48,371 bases of DNA from DATCRE01 sp964235605 (GCA_964235605.1 CAXSCR010000037.1:1-48371), one strand, 5' to 3'. Counted from the stretch's first letter, positions 8,183-17,843 are shown. Notes: a model not told the origin generated them from the sequence alone. Translations and numbers: made by a program.

Positions 8183-9988
8183 ATGCGTAATTCCTATTTC
8201 TCCTTGCTTCGTACAGCCTGGAAATATGCCCGTCTTGAAAAAAAGCGCTTTGTACTAATCTATAGTATGTTTTTCGTAGCCAATGTCATTGTAGCTTTAA
8301 ATCCACTGTTTTATGGTTGGTTTGTAAATGAGCTTCAAAAAGATAGTACGGCAGTGTTAAAAACCGCTTGGATATATGTTGGCGGATTTTTAGGATTGCG
8401 TTTATTAGAATGGCTATTTCATGGCCCTGCACGTATCATGGAGCGTAAACTTGCATTTACGGTGGGAAGCAACTTTTTGGAAGAGCTATACCATAAAGTT
8501 GTGCATATGCCTATAAGCTGGCATCAAGAACATCATAGTGGTTTGACCATTAGCAAAATACGAAAAGCACATGAAGCACTTCGCGATTTCTTCCAGCAAG
8601 GCTTTGTTTATCTTTACTCCTTTGGTAAGTTCTTTTTCTCTTTTACAGCCATGCTGTATTTCTCACCACTCTTCGGAGCCATTGGTATATTGCTAGGTGC
8701 CACCACGGTTTGGATGATTATAAAGTTTGATAAACCTTATATTAAAACATTGAAGGAGGTAAATGCACGTGAGCATGAAGTTTCTTCTACTTTATTTGAT
8801 AGCCTTTCAAATATTCTCACGGTTGTTACCCTTCGACTTGAAAAAAGAATTCAGCATGGCTTTATGGATAAAGTAAAAGCGGTGTTCCCTCCTTTTGCAA
8901 AGAATGTCTCTATAAACGAGTGGAAATGGTTTACTGCGCAGATGATGGTGGGTTTGATCTATGCCGTTACGACTATTGGCTATATCTATCAGCACTGGCA
9001 TACAAACGAAACATTCTTAATTGGGGGTCTAATTATACTTTTAGGATATGTAAATCAATTTACCAGTGTATTCAACGATATAGCATCGCACTATACACAG
9101 ATAACTAAATTTGATGCTAACATTCAAAATGCAAAAGAAATTGAAGTCGACTACGACCGGTTAACAAGCAACTTAGTCAAAAAACACTTTCCGGAAAAGT
9201 GGAGCAACATTGCTATTGATAACTTGAATTTCCTTCGTAATGAAGCGAATTCATCTGTAAAGCCGACTGGTTTGCATGATTTAAGTATACGAATTAACAA
9301 GGGCCAACGCATTGCCCTGATTGGTGAAAGCGGTAGTGGTAAAAGCACTTTGCTCTCATTGTTAAGAGGTTTACACGACGCGAAATCGGGTAGTTCTGTT
9401 ATGGTTGACGGAAATTTTGAAACTGAATTTGAAAACATTTCATCCACGGTAACGCTTTTTCCACAAGAGCCAGAAATTTTTGAGAATACGATATTATACA
9501 ACATTACTTTAGGTATGCCATTTACCGAAAGAGATGTAATGGATGTTTGTGAGGTTGCACAGTTTACTGATGTTATTAAACAATTGCCTGCCGGGCTTCT
9601 AACTCATATGCATGAAAAAGGTGTCAACCTTTCTGGCGGACAAAAGCAACGTCTTGCTTTAGCGAGGGGAATTCTAGCCGCTCGGCATAGTAGCATAGTG
9701 CTGTTGGATGAGCCAACCAGTAGTATTGATCCGCGAACTGAAAAAATGATTTATGAAAATTTATTTCAGACTTTTCAAAACAAGGCTGTCATATCATCGC
9801 TTCACCGCATGCATCTCTTAACATCGTTCGATTATATTTACATTTTACGAGATGGTTCCGTTGTAGAAGAAGGCACCTTCGAAGAATTGAAACGTTACAG
9901 TTTAATTTTCCAAAGTATGTGGGAGCATCAGGCTGCAAATATTGAAGAGCCTAAGGATGATTTTACTAAGCTTAACGTAGCGCTTTGA
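8183..9988 (+). CDS. ABC exporter, fused permease and ATPase
   Basis: 601 aa from the ATG at 8183. The open frame extends upstream to a TTG at 8027, but those 52 residues do not resemble a transporter N-terminus and the candidate promoter overlaps them. Residues about 20-310 are a six-helix exporter transmembrane domain. The ATPase domain (about 345-575) has Walker A GESGSGKST (381-389), Q-loop Q428, signature LSGGQKQR (483-490), Walker B IVLLDE (505-510, catalytic E510) and H-loop H541. The layout is that of homodimeric type IV (MsbA/ABCB-like) exporters; the substrate cannot be told from sequence. No partner gene is adjacent. The stop codon lies inside the first few bases of a tandem repeat unit. 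Confidence 0.9.
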   Translation: MRNSYFSLLRTAWKYARLEKKRFVLIYSMFFVANVIVALNPLFYGWFVNELQKDSTAVLKTAWIYVGGFLGLRLLEWLFHGPARIMERKLAFTVGSNFLEELYHKVVHMPISWHQEHHSGLTISKIRKAHEALRDFFQQGFVYLYSFGKFFFSFTAMLYFSPLFGAIGILLGATTVWMIIKFDKPYIKTLKEVNAREHEVSSTLFDSLSNILTVVTLRLEKRIQHGFMDKVKAVFPPFAKNVSINEWKWFTAQMMVGLIYAVTTIGYIYQHWHTNETFLIGGLIILLGYVNQFTSVFNDIASHYTQITKFDANIQNAKEIEVDYDRLTSNLVKKHFPEKWSNIAIDNLNFLRNEANSSVKPTGLHDLSIRINKGQRIALIGESGSGKSTLLSLLRGLHDAKSGSSVMVDGNFETEFENISSTVTLFPQEPEIFENTILYNITLGMPFTERDVMDVCEVAQFTDVIKQLPAGLLTHMHEKGVNLSGGQKQRLALARGILAARHSSIVLLDEPTSSIDPRTEKMIYENLFQTFQNKAVISSLHRMHLLTSFDYIYILRDGSVVEEGTFEELKRYSLIFQSMWEHQAANIEEPKDDFTKLNVAL

Positions 9989-10830
9989 AAAAAAGCTGCT
10001 AGTTATGAGCTGCGAGCTGCGAGCTCGATATTTTAATATTAAGATGATTTAGTTCAATAGACAGGGTTGAATCCTGCCTTTCATAGAGTGTCTCACCTCC
10101 ATCTAATAAATCTTTTTTATAAACTCCGAAAGGGTCTTTCACTGGCATTGGTGCTTAAAATTGGTTTGTTAATGAAATAATCAGGATTCCTTAATATTTG
10201 TTGGTCCATCTCGCTTTGAAAAAAAGCTGCTGGGTATGAAAAAAAGCTGCTAGTTATGAGCTGCGAGCTGCGAGCTCGATATTTTAATATTNNNNNNNNN
10301 NNNNNNNNNNNNNNNNNNNNNNNNNNNNNNNNNNNNNNNNNNNNNNNNNNNNNNNNNNNNNNNNNNNNNNNNNNNNNNNNNNNNNNNNNNNTCAATAGAC
10401 AGGGTTGAATCCTGCCTTTCATAGAGTGTCTCACCTCCATCTAATATTGTATCAGTAAATCTTTTTTATAAACTCCGAAAGGGTCTTTCACTGGCATTGG
10501 TGCTTAAAATTGGTTTGTTAATGAAATAATCAGGATTCCTTAATATTTGTTGGTCCATCTCGCTTTGAGAAAAGAACTGCTGGGTATGAAAAAAGCTGCT
10601 AGTTATGAGCTGCGAGCTGCGAGCTTAAGGTTTTAATATTACGATGATTCTGATTACTAGTCAGGTGAACCATGTTGTCATGGAGTGTGTCATTCCAATC
10701 TCGTATCCTCCTATTTGCAAATTCTTCCCTAATGATACCGCGATCTGTTCGCAAACAAGTTCTTAAGAATTGATTTGTTGGAGATAGAAGGTTTTTTTCG
10801 AATTATTTTGGCCCATCTAAATATTTTAAG
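9981..10830. repeat. Tandem array of about 230-bp non-coding units
   Basis: Three units start with CGCTTTGA at 9981, 10212 and 10561. Each carries a 7-bp-periodic stretch (AAGCTGC, TAGTTAT, then GAGCTGC copies), a TATTTTAATATT-like segment and about 150 bp of shared sequence. Units one and two are nearly identical apart from an insertion of about 11 bp and a partly duplicated AAGCTGCTGGGTATG segment; unit three is clearly diverged in its second half and fades out near 10830. The first unit includes the last bases of the ABC exporter gene. No open frame is conserved between units. Confidence 0.8.
10292..10391. other. Assembly gap of 100 N
   Basis: Exactly 100 unknown bases inside the second repeat unit. 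In the first unit the two flanking sequences are only 13 bp apart (10041-10053), so the true gap may be much shorter than shown or may hide extra repeat units. Confidence 0.95.
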
Positions 10831-10889
10831 ACGCAGGCAGCGTTTTATGAGCTATCTGCATTTCTATAATTGTAACCTTTATTAAGCTT

Positions 10890-11429
10890 TTGAAAGAATC
10901 TGAACTTGTAAAACAATGCCAGCGGGGCGAGCGAAAGGCGCAGGAGCACTTATATGCCTCGTTCGCTAATAGGCTTTACAGGCTGACGTTCAGGTATATT
11001 AAAAGTCAAGTCGATGCGGAAGATGTTTTGATTATTGCATTTGCTAAAATTTTTGAAGGCCTTAAAAGTTTTGTATATCAGGGTGATGGAAGTCTCGAGG
11101 GATGGATGAGAAAGATTGTGGTTAACGAATCGTTAATGTGGTTAAGAAGAAGGCACAATTTCAATTTAACAGAAACACTCGATGCAATCGAGGAGCCTGA
11201 CCTTAAACAATTTAGTAAACTTGATGAAGAAGACATTTACAAATTCATCACGCAGTTACCCACAGGTTATAGAACTGTGTTCAATCTGTATGTAATTGAA
11301 GGTTATAGCCATCAGGAGATAGCAACAATGCTTGTAATAAATGAAAGCTCATCACGCTCGCAACTATTCAAAGCGAAGACGCTATTAAGAAAGTCATTAA
11401 CACAAGAGGGGTTTCAGTATGGAACATGA
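10890..11429 (+). CDS. ECF-type RNA polymerase sigma factor
   Basis: 179 aa starting at a TTG, the only start that keeps the usual ECF beginning (ESELVKQCQRGERKAQEHLY). Region 2 spans about 25-92 (RLTFRYIKSQVDAEDVLIIAF, a variant of the DAED core-binding motif, then the -10 recognition helix) and region 4 spans about 115-168 (LPTGYRTVFNLYVIEGYSHQ, then the helix-turn-helix). It is of the Bacteroidota ECF group often encoded with a membrane protein and outer-membrane genes, as here. The stop overlaps the start of the next gene by 11 bp, so the two are translationally coupled. The regulon is unknown. Confidence 0.88.
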   Translation: MKESELVKQCQRGERKAQEHLYASFANRLYRLTFRYIKSQVDAEDVLIIAFAKIFEGLKSFVYQGDGSLEGWMRKIVVNESLMWLRRRHNFNLTETLDAIEEPDLKQFSKLDEEDIYKFITQLPTGYRTVFNLYVIEGYSHQEIATMLVINESSSRSQLFKAKTLLRKSLTQEGFQYGT

Positions 11430-12060
11430 TGTAGAAAAACTAATTCGTGATAAAGTACATGCTGCTGAGCATAAAAATATGCGATGGCAAAAAGCAGATG
11501 TGTGGTCGAAAATAAATGGCGAGTTAACACCAATTCGTAAAAGTTACTTTTGGTATTATGCTGCTGCATCATTTCTAGTGGCTATTGGGCTTTGCCTCTA
11601 TTCTTTGCAGTTATTAAACCAAAATAAATCCAACCCTAAGACTGATCAATTATCTATTGTAACAAATAGACCAAATATAAAAGTAAGCACACCACAGCAA
11701 GCTGAGCCTCAAGAGACATGTGAAAGTGATAATACTTGTTTTAAGGAAGCTGAAAAAATTGTATTGCCAAAAATTAAAAGTAAGGGCGTGATACAACTTG
11801 CTTATGTTCCTCTTAAACAGGAAGAGGCTCCTTTAGTTTTGAAGGAAGAAAAACTCCAAGTAACTGAATTAACATCCAATGAAGCATTTGTAGAGAAACC
11901 CTATCAAGTTGAACCTATCATTGGGGTGGTGATACCTGAGAAACCAAATCTTGCCATCGTAAAACAAAAGAAAGTTAAGTTTCGCGTGTTAAGATCGTCT
12001 GAAAGTGAGTTTGCTAAGCGTTATAAAGAGAGCAAAATCATTCTTGCAAGAGTCCATTAA
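11419..12060 (+). CDS. Probable membrane-anchored anti-sigma or regulatory protein
   Basis: 213 aa. A charged cytoplasmic N-terminus (1-38, including RWQKADVWSKINGEL) precedes one membrane helix (about 42-66) and a low-complexity, Lys/Glu/Pro-rich periplasmic part. I recognise no named anti-sigma domain, but the topology, the 11-bp overlap with the ECF sigma gene and the order sigma, one-pass protein, outer-membrane protein are typical of sigma/anti-sigma pairs in Bacteroidota. The function is therefore inferred from position. Confidence 0.65.
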   Translation: MEHDVEKLIRDKVHAAEHKNMRWQKADVWSKINGELTPIRKSYFWYYAAASFLVAIGLCLYSLQLLNQNKSNPKTDQLSIVTNRPNIKVSTPQQAEPQETCESDNTCFKEAEKIVLPKIKSKGVIQLAYVPLKQEEAPLVLKEEKLQVTELTSNEAFVEKPYQVEPIIGVVIPEKPNLAIVKQKKVKFRVLRSSESEFAKRYKESKIILARVH

Positions 12061-12077
12061 ACCTAAACCATATTATT

Positions 12078-13148
12078 ATGAAGTACCTCGCATCTACTGC
12101 TGCGCTTATTATTCTATGCTCTGTATTCTCCGCACAAGCCCAATATCGGCGCGTTGATTATTTTCCTGATTCCATCCAGGTTGATTTTCCTGAGCAAAAT
12201 GCCATCGTGATCTTTGAAACAAAGAGACTGCAAGACAACTTTCAGTTTATTGAGAATTTTTCGAGCCTGTTAACAGATTTGGTAGCATATGTAAAGCGTG
12301 GTTCCATAACCAATGCACCACAACCCAAGCGGGTTGACGTAAATGTTAAATCAAAAAGTGAAAAGCAGGCTATAACCAATAGTACAGGTAACAAGTATGA
12401 ATCTCAAAATGAAAAAATGGAGATAACCGTTACTGATTTGATACCCCAAACACATATGATTATACGGCAAAATACAATTGAACAATTACTTCCGCCAGGT
12501 TGGGAAGTTTACATAAATACAAACGATGTAAAAGTTACCATCTACGCTCAGGATTTTGAAGGAATGGAAAGCCTCGCTCAAAAAGATTATGCGCAAATCG
12601 TATCAGCTTTAAAAGCTGATCCAAAATTAAAAATGGCTAAGAGAAATAGTGTACAAGCAAGATTAATTATGAAAGAAGGGAAGATCGATAAAAGCAAGAT
12701 TAACTATATTCACCCTCTGGATCTTATTTATATTGCCGGTAGCGCAGGGGTTGGTCTATTCCGCGAGAAAGTTTATCCTGAGCTTTCTGTTTCATTAGGG
12801 ATTCTTTTTAAGGATCATTTTAATAGAAGAAATCATAAGGTGGAGCTAATCTACAGTGCCATGTATTTTACAAAAATAAGTGAAAACGAAATGGACCTTA
12901 ATATAAGTCCCTTTCTTTCATTGGCCTATGGTAAAAACTTCGGCCATAGTGATCGTGATCAATGGACTACCATTGGTGCTGGCCTTTTACTCTATAATGA
13001 TCAATCAAGTAATTTTCAAGGCACCACTATGAAGTTCTTTTTAAGTACTGATATTGGAAGTTCGAAAATCAATATAGTCCCCCAATTTTACCTTACGGAT
13101 GGTTTATCAAAGTTTGCCTACGGCTTAAGCCTTAATTATACTTTTTAA
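12078..13148 (+). CDS. Secreted outer-membrane-like protein of unknown function
   Basis: 356 aa. Signal peptide (1-21, ending SAQAQ). The first half (about 25-200) is a soluble periplasmic part with no motif I recognise. The second half (about 210-356) has alternating hydrophobic and polar residues, many aromatic residues and ends YGLSLNYTF, with a terminal Phe, as in outer-membrane beta-strands. It lies 17 bp after the presumed anti-sigma gene and is probably in the same transcript, so it may be a target or a sensor of the sigma system. Confidence 0.6.
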   Translation: MKYLASTAALIILCSVFSAQAQYRRVDYFPDSIQVDFPEQNAIVIFETKRLQDNFQFIENFSSLLTDLVAYVKRGSITNAPQPKRVDVNVKSKSEKQAITNSTGNKYESQNEKMEITVTDLIPQTHMIIRQNTIEQLLPPGWEVYINTNDVKVTIYAQDFEGMESLAQKDYAQIVSALKADPKLKMAKRNSVQARLIMKEGKIDKSKINYIHPLDLIYIAGSAGVGLFREKVYPELSVSLGILFKDHFNRRNHKVELIYSAMYFTKISENEMDLNISPFLSLAYGKNFGHSDRDQWTTIGAGLLLYNDQSSNFQGTTMKFFLSTDIGSSKINIVPQFYLTDGLSKFAYGLSLNYTF

Positions 13149-13187
13149 GCATTCATCTGCAGGAAACGCTTTTAAGTTTAATGTAAC

Positions 13188-13370
13188 TGGCTGCTGGAGT
13201 TGAGCTGCTAGCTTTGAGCTGCTAGCTGCTAGCTCGAGTTTTTAAAGTTTTATGCAGGTGACTCACATGTTGGTCATGCTAAGGATTTGTATTTCTTGAC
13301 CAGGTGGAATAACGAATACTTAAAAGCTGCAGATGACACTCATCGTTTGAAAACGCAATTTCTCTAGGAA
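13188..13370. repeat. Dispersed repeat, copy with seven heptamers
   Basis: Seven 7-bp units of the type TGGCTGC/GAGCTGC/TAGCTGC/TAGCTCG (13188-13236) are followed by about 135 bp (from the TTTTTAAAGTTTTATGCA segment on) that recur with few differences at 48069-48202. The stretch lies between two plus-strand genes and has no open frame of its own. The rest of the 13149-13640 gap shows nothing I can identify; a minus-strand frame at 13403-13693 is not convincing. Confidence 0.75.
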
Positions 13371-13640
13371 TAGCTTGTAGTATTGGAAGTTGCGCCAATT
13401 CATCACCATTTTATTATTCTTCTTGGAAAACATTGAGCGGTGGGTATACCGCTCATTGTTTTTTCAAGAGATTTGACTTCCTGAGAAATACAAACCTTGA
13501 AAGCATCTTTTAATAAGCCCGTTATGGATTTATTTTTATACCGTACTTGTACCGTAGTCCTTCCTTTTGTCATCATTACAAACGATTGCAGCTTTATATA
13601 AAGTTCATAAAAAGCGACTATTAACCTTAACCTATCCAAC

Positions 13641-16600
13641 ATGAAATCATATCTATATCTTTTACTAATTATTAGCGCGTTTGGATCAACCAAACTGTAT
13701 GGCCAGTGTGAGAAAATAAAATGGCAAGATGAATTTGATGGACCTAACGTAGATCAGTCCAAATGGGAATTTGAAGTTGGCGGGGGTGGCTGGGGAACTG
13801 GCCAGCTAGATTATGCTACCGCGCGTCCTGAAAATGTACGGATTGAAAACGGAAAACTCGTTCTGGAAATCCGAAAAGAGGACTATTTGGGAAGTCAATA
13901 TACCAGCGGAAGATTGCGTACCTATAAAAAGGCAGACATTCTATATGGTCGTATCGAAGCAAGAGTGAAAGGCGTATACAGCCAGGGCAACGGATTTGCT
14001 TTTTGGTTACTTGGTTCGGACTATGAAACGATATCGTGGCCGAAATGTGGTGAGATTGATATTTTTGAAAACACAGGCAATGTACCCTCGAAGAATATTG
14101 GTACGGCTCACTTTGAAGAATCGTATGGTCATGCTTTTAGTCAGGGTTCTTACACGCTCCCTAACAACGAAAGATATGCAGATGCCTTCCACACCACAGC
14201 TATTGAATGGAGTCCGACTTATGTAAAGTGGTACATGGATGGTAATTTATATCATACCCTTGATCTCACACAGCCCATCAACGGCTATAAACCCTTTAAC
14301 CGACCTTTCTTTATCATATTGAGCGTAGGTATGGGCGGAAGTTATTCTGGCCCACCAGATGCTACTACAGTTAATCCAATGAAAGCTGAGATTGAATATG
14401 TACGCGTTTATGAAGGAATCTATAGTACGTTTGTGACTGGTCCTAATACCATATACCAAGGTGATCAGGCTAAAGAATATTCAGTTAACGTTTTGCCAGC
14501 GGGCTATACTTTTAACTGGACAGTACCTGCAGGCGAAACAATTATTTCGGGTCAAGGCACTAATAAAATTACGGTGAATTGGAGTAGTGCCTCAGTGGGT
14601 GGTGATGTAAAAGTTGCTGTTGCTTCAGGAACTTGTGGCACCAATACCTACACATTAAATGTAAAAGCGCAAGCGCCTTTTGTTACAGATAAAATGTATG
14701 ATGATTTTGAAACAGCAACACCTGCATTTACTTATGCAGCCATGTCTGGCGCACTAACAAGACAAATTGCCAACCCGGCAAGCAATGTTATAAACAGCAC
14801 ACCTAACGTTGGTAGATACATTCGTAATAGTGCAGAGCAATATGATTATATCACTATACAAAATGTAAAGGTGCAGCCTGCTGGCGAGTTTATTTATGGA
14901 AAAAGAAAAGTTTTAATCGATATTTATTCTAATGCGCCAATTGGTACTAAAGTCTCTTTGAACTTTGAGAATAGTAAGGTGGCAACCGGCACAAATTATC
15001 CTTCAGGAAGATACGCCATCTTTGATGCCGTTACCACCAAACAAAATCAATGGGAGACACTTGAGTTTACATACACTAGTTCTCCGGATATTTATGGCAG
15101 TGCTACAGAAGTAGATCAATGGATATTGCTATTTGCGCCCGTAACAAATTTGGGCACAACATTCTATATGGATAATATCAGAACGGGACAATCCGGCGGC
15201 ACCCCTCCCATTCTTTACACCGAGGTACTTCAAAACTATGATGGAACTAATCTGCTAACAAAAGATTTCTCTAATGGCCCTTATACGCTAGTAGCTAATC
15301 CAGCGCCGGCTGCGCCTAACACATCGGCCAACGTAGCCAAGTATGTACGTGATGCAGCAACTTCTTATGATGCGCTTGTTTTTAAAACAACGGCCATACA
15401 AGATGCTTATGGTTTCAAAAAAAGTACTCAAAAAATCTTAATGGATGTCTATACAGATGCACCAGTTGGTACAAGACTCTCATTAAACTTTGAGGTCAGT
15501 AGTACATCGCTTCCTGATAACTGGCCTGCCGGAAGACATAGTAACTATGAAGCGGTAACAACCAAACAGAACCAATGGGAAACAGTTACATTTACCATCT
15601 CATCAACACCAGATAAAGGTGCTTCAGATGGCGCCGTTGATAAAATGGTATTCTTGTTTAATCCCGTTACCACCACTTCAAATACATATTACATTGATAA
15701 CATACGCCTGGCTTCTACTACACCGCGCGAAACTATTGTACTTGCCAACGTATGGGAAGATTATGATGCCAATCATAATTTATCAAGTGTTGCCAGTGTA
15801 ACGGGTACTTACACACCTTCCATTGCTAATCCATTTCCTTCAAATGGAAACACAACAAAAGTTGCTAAATATGTAAGAAGCACGGCTCAACAATGGGATC
15901 TTCTTATTTTCAATAGAGGTGCATCTGTTGTAAATGGAAAAGCGCTAAAGGAAAGAAAACAAAAACTAGCTATAGATGTGTATACAGATGCACCTGCTGG
16001 AACTGCAATTACCATTGGATTAGACGCCAGTAGCATTGCTACCGCTGATAATTATCCTACAGGAAGACATAGCAATTACCAAGGCATAACCCGTGTACAA
16101 AATGCATGGCAAACCATCTATCTTCCATTTGCAGCCGCTCCAGATGCTGGCACGCCTGATAACCTGATTGATCTTATTTCAGTATTGTTTGATCCTGGAC
16201 ATTTAACCGGACATACTTACTACATTGACAACATCAGAACATTGGATGTTGTAAAAGATCAACAACCTCTTGCTTCTATCATTGTGTCTCCCGCTACTTC
16301 AAATGTTTCTGTAGCACAAACTATTCAATTTACAGCGCAAGGAAAAGATGCTAGCAGCAATAATGTAGGCATCACACCTACCTGGACTGTAACTGGAGGG
16401 GGAAATATAAACTCAACTGGATTATTTACGGCATCAACCACCGGTGGACCTTTCACGGTAAGAGCAACTTCTGGAAGTATTTCTGGAACCGCTACTGTTA
16501 CCGTTACTGCAGTCGCAACAAATATTGCTTTAAACAAACCTTCATTCGCTTCTACAGGCACAGCTTCTGCAGGTAATGATGGTAATATGAATACCCGATG

Positions 16601-17816
16601 GGAAAGTGCGTTTGCAGATCCGCAGTGGATGTATATTGATCTTCAGGCTAGTTATAACCTTAGTAAAGTAATTTTGAAATGGGAAACTGCATCAGGTAAA
16701 ATCTATAACATTCAGATTTCAAATGATGCCATAAACTGGAGTAATATTTTTACAACAACAACAGGCGATGGTGCAACAGATGACATTGCAGTTACAGGAA
16801 CAGGAAGATATGTGAGAATGTATGGAACAAGTAGAAACACAGGATGGGGTTATTCATTGTGGGAGTTTGAAGTATATGGAACACCAGCAACCACCACGAC
16901 AGTACTTACAACGATAGGTCTTACACCGGCAACATCAACATTGGCAACAGGTGCAACACAGCAATTCACGGCACAAGGAAAAGATCAATTCGGAAATAAT
17001 TTTGCAGGTACATACACCTGGACAACCACGGGTGGTGGAAGCATCAACAGCAGTGGACTATTTACAGCAACTACAGCAGGCGGTCCATTCACGGTGAAGG
17101 CCACTTCTGGAAGCATTTCTGGAACTGCAACGGTTACTGTAGGTGCCGCACCCACAATCAATCTTGCATTAAATAAACCAATTGTAGCATCGAGTCTTGA
17201 ATTTGGTAAGGCGGCTGATGCCAATGATGGAAATGCAACTAGCACAAGATGGAGCAGCAATTTCACAAACACAGAGTGGATATATGTAGATCTACAAGCA
17301 AAATATAACTTAAGCAGTGTGGTATTGAAATGGGAAGCTGCTTATGGGAAAAGTTATGACATTCAAGTATCTGATAATGCTACCACCTGGGCCAATATCT
17401 TCAGTACTGCAACAGGCGACGGTGGAATAGATAACATTACACTTTCCGGGACTGGCAGATATGTAAAAATGAATGGAAGATTAAGAGGCACAGGTTATGG
17501 ATTTTCACTATGGGAATTTGAAGTGTATGGAACATTGGCGAGTGCCAGACAAGCGGTTATTGAAACAAGTGAAACGCCATATGATGCGGCCATGAAGCTG
17601 TATCCTAACCCAACTAATCAAACACTTAATTTTTCCAACATAAAATCTTTCCCAGCAACAGTAACTATTTACGGAGTAACAGGCGCCGTGTTAAGTAAGA
17701 CTTTCAAAAATGGAGATGATCTATCTCTAGATTTTAGCAATGCACCTGCTGGTGTCTATTTGATTAAGATTAATACAAAAGAAGGAAGCTTAACAGAGCG
17801 GGTTATTAAAAATTAA
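13641..17816 (+). CDS. Very large secreted GH16 glucanase with multiple binding modules and T9SS domain
   Basis: 1391 aa. Signal peptide (1-22). GH16 catalytic domain about 24-258 with GEIDIFEN: E138 nucleophile, D140, E143 acid/base. Then an Ig/PKD-like domain (264-343), three consecutive jelly-roll-like repeats of about 165-170 residues (350-515, 523-690, 700-868) sharing the patterns DxYT/SDAPxGT, QNxW and Y(I/M)DNIR, which look like carbohydrate-binding modules of a family I cannot name. Two copies of a pair follow: bacterial Ig-like domain (876-957, 1086-1168) plus F5/8 type C (CBM32-like) domain (960-1080, 1173-1297). A T9SS sorting domain (about 1316-1391, YPNPTNQTLNF, ending ERVIKN) closes it. 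It should be exported to the surface or medium and degrade beta-glucans while gripping complex material. A terminator follows the stop. Confidence 0.9.
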   Translation: MKSYLYLLLIISAFGSTKLYGQCEKIKWQDEFDGPNVDQSKWEFEVGGGGWGTGQLDYATARPENVRIENGKLVLEIRKEDYLGSQYTSGRLRTYKKADILYGRIEARVKGVYSQGNGFAFWLLGSDYETISWPKCGEIDIFENTGNVPSKNIGTAHFEESYGHAFSQGSYTLPNNERYADAFHTTAIEWSPTYVKWYMDGNLYHTLDLTQPINGYKPFNRPFFIILSVGMGGSYSGPPDATTVNPMKAEIEYVRVYEGIYSTFVTGPNTIYQGDQAKEYSVNVLPAGYTFNWTVPAGETIISGQGTNKITVNWSSASVGGDVKVAVASGTCGTNTYTLNVKAQAPFVTDKMYDDFETATPAFTYAAMSGALTRQIANPASNVINSTPNVGRYIRNSAEQYDYITIQNVKVQPAGEFIYGKRKVLIDIYSNAPIGTKVSLNFENSKVATGTNYPSGRYAIFDAVTTKQNQWETLEFTYTSSPDIYGSATEVDQWILLFAPVTNLGTTFYMDNIRTGQSGGTPPILYTEVLQNYDGTNLLTKDFSNGPYTLVANPAPAAPNTSANVAKYVRDAATSYDALVFKTTAIQDAYGFKKSTQKILMDVYTDAPVGTRLSLNFEVSSTSLPDNWPAGRHSNYEAVTTKQNQWETVTFTISSTPDKGASDGAVDKMVFLFNPVTTTSNTYYIDNIRLASTTPRETIVLANVWEDYDANHNLSSVASVTGTYTPSIANPFPSNGNTTKVAKYVRSTAQQWDLLIFNRGASVVNGKALKERKQKLAIDVYTDAPAGTAITIGLDASSIATADNYPTGRHSNYQGITRVQNAWQTIYLPFAAAPDAGTPDNLIDLISVLFDPGHLTGHTYYIDNIRTLDVVKDQQPLASIIVSPATSNVSVAQTIQFTAQGKDASSNNVGITPTWTVTGGGNINSTGLFTASTTGGPFTVRATSGSISGTATVTVTAVATNIALNKPSFASTGTASAGNDGNMNTRWESAFADPQWMYIDLQASYNLSKVILKWETASGKIYNIQISNDAINWSNIFTTTTGDGATDDIAVTGTGRYVRMYGTSRNTGWGYSLWEFEVYGTPATTTTVLTTIGLTPATSTLATGATQQFTAQGKDQFGNNFAGTYTWTTTGGGSINSSGLFTATTAGGPFTVKATSGSISGTATVTVGAAPTINLALNKPIVASSLEFGKAADANDGNATSTRWSSNFTNTEWIYVDLQAKYNLSSVVLKWEAAYGKSYDIQVSDNATTWANIFSTATGDGGIDNITLSGTGRYVKMNGRLRGTGYGFSLWEFEVYGTLASARQAVIETSETPYDAAMKLYPNPTNQTLNFSNIKSFPATVTIYGVTGAVLSKTFKNGDDLSLDFSNAPAGVYLIKINTKEGSLTERVIKN

Positions 17817-17843
17817 ACCAGGTTGAGTGAACAAAACTTAATT

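Noticed and set aside
9993..10027. Possible CRISPR array
   Set aside because: The 7-bp units are contiguous, with no spacers of constant size and no cas genes in the window.
10117..10440. Open frame across the N gap
   Set aside because: It exists only because unknown bases are read through and the flanks are repeat sequence.
13403..13693. 96-codon minus-strand open frame before the large GH16 gene
   Set aside because: It overlaps the true start and signal peptide of the GH16 gene and has no recognisable motif.
16325..17272. Minus-strand open frames rich in Val, Ala and Pro
   Set aside because: They mirror the Thr/Gly-rich Ig-like repeats of the GH16 gene and have no independent support.
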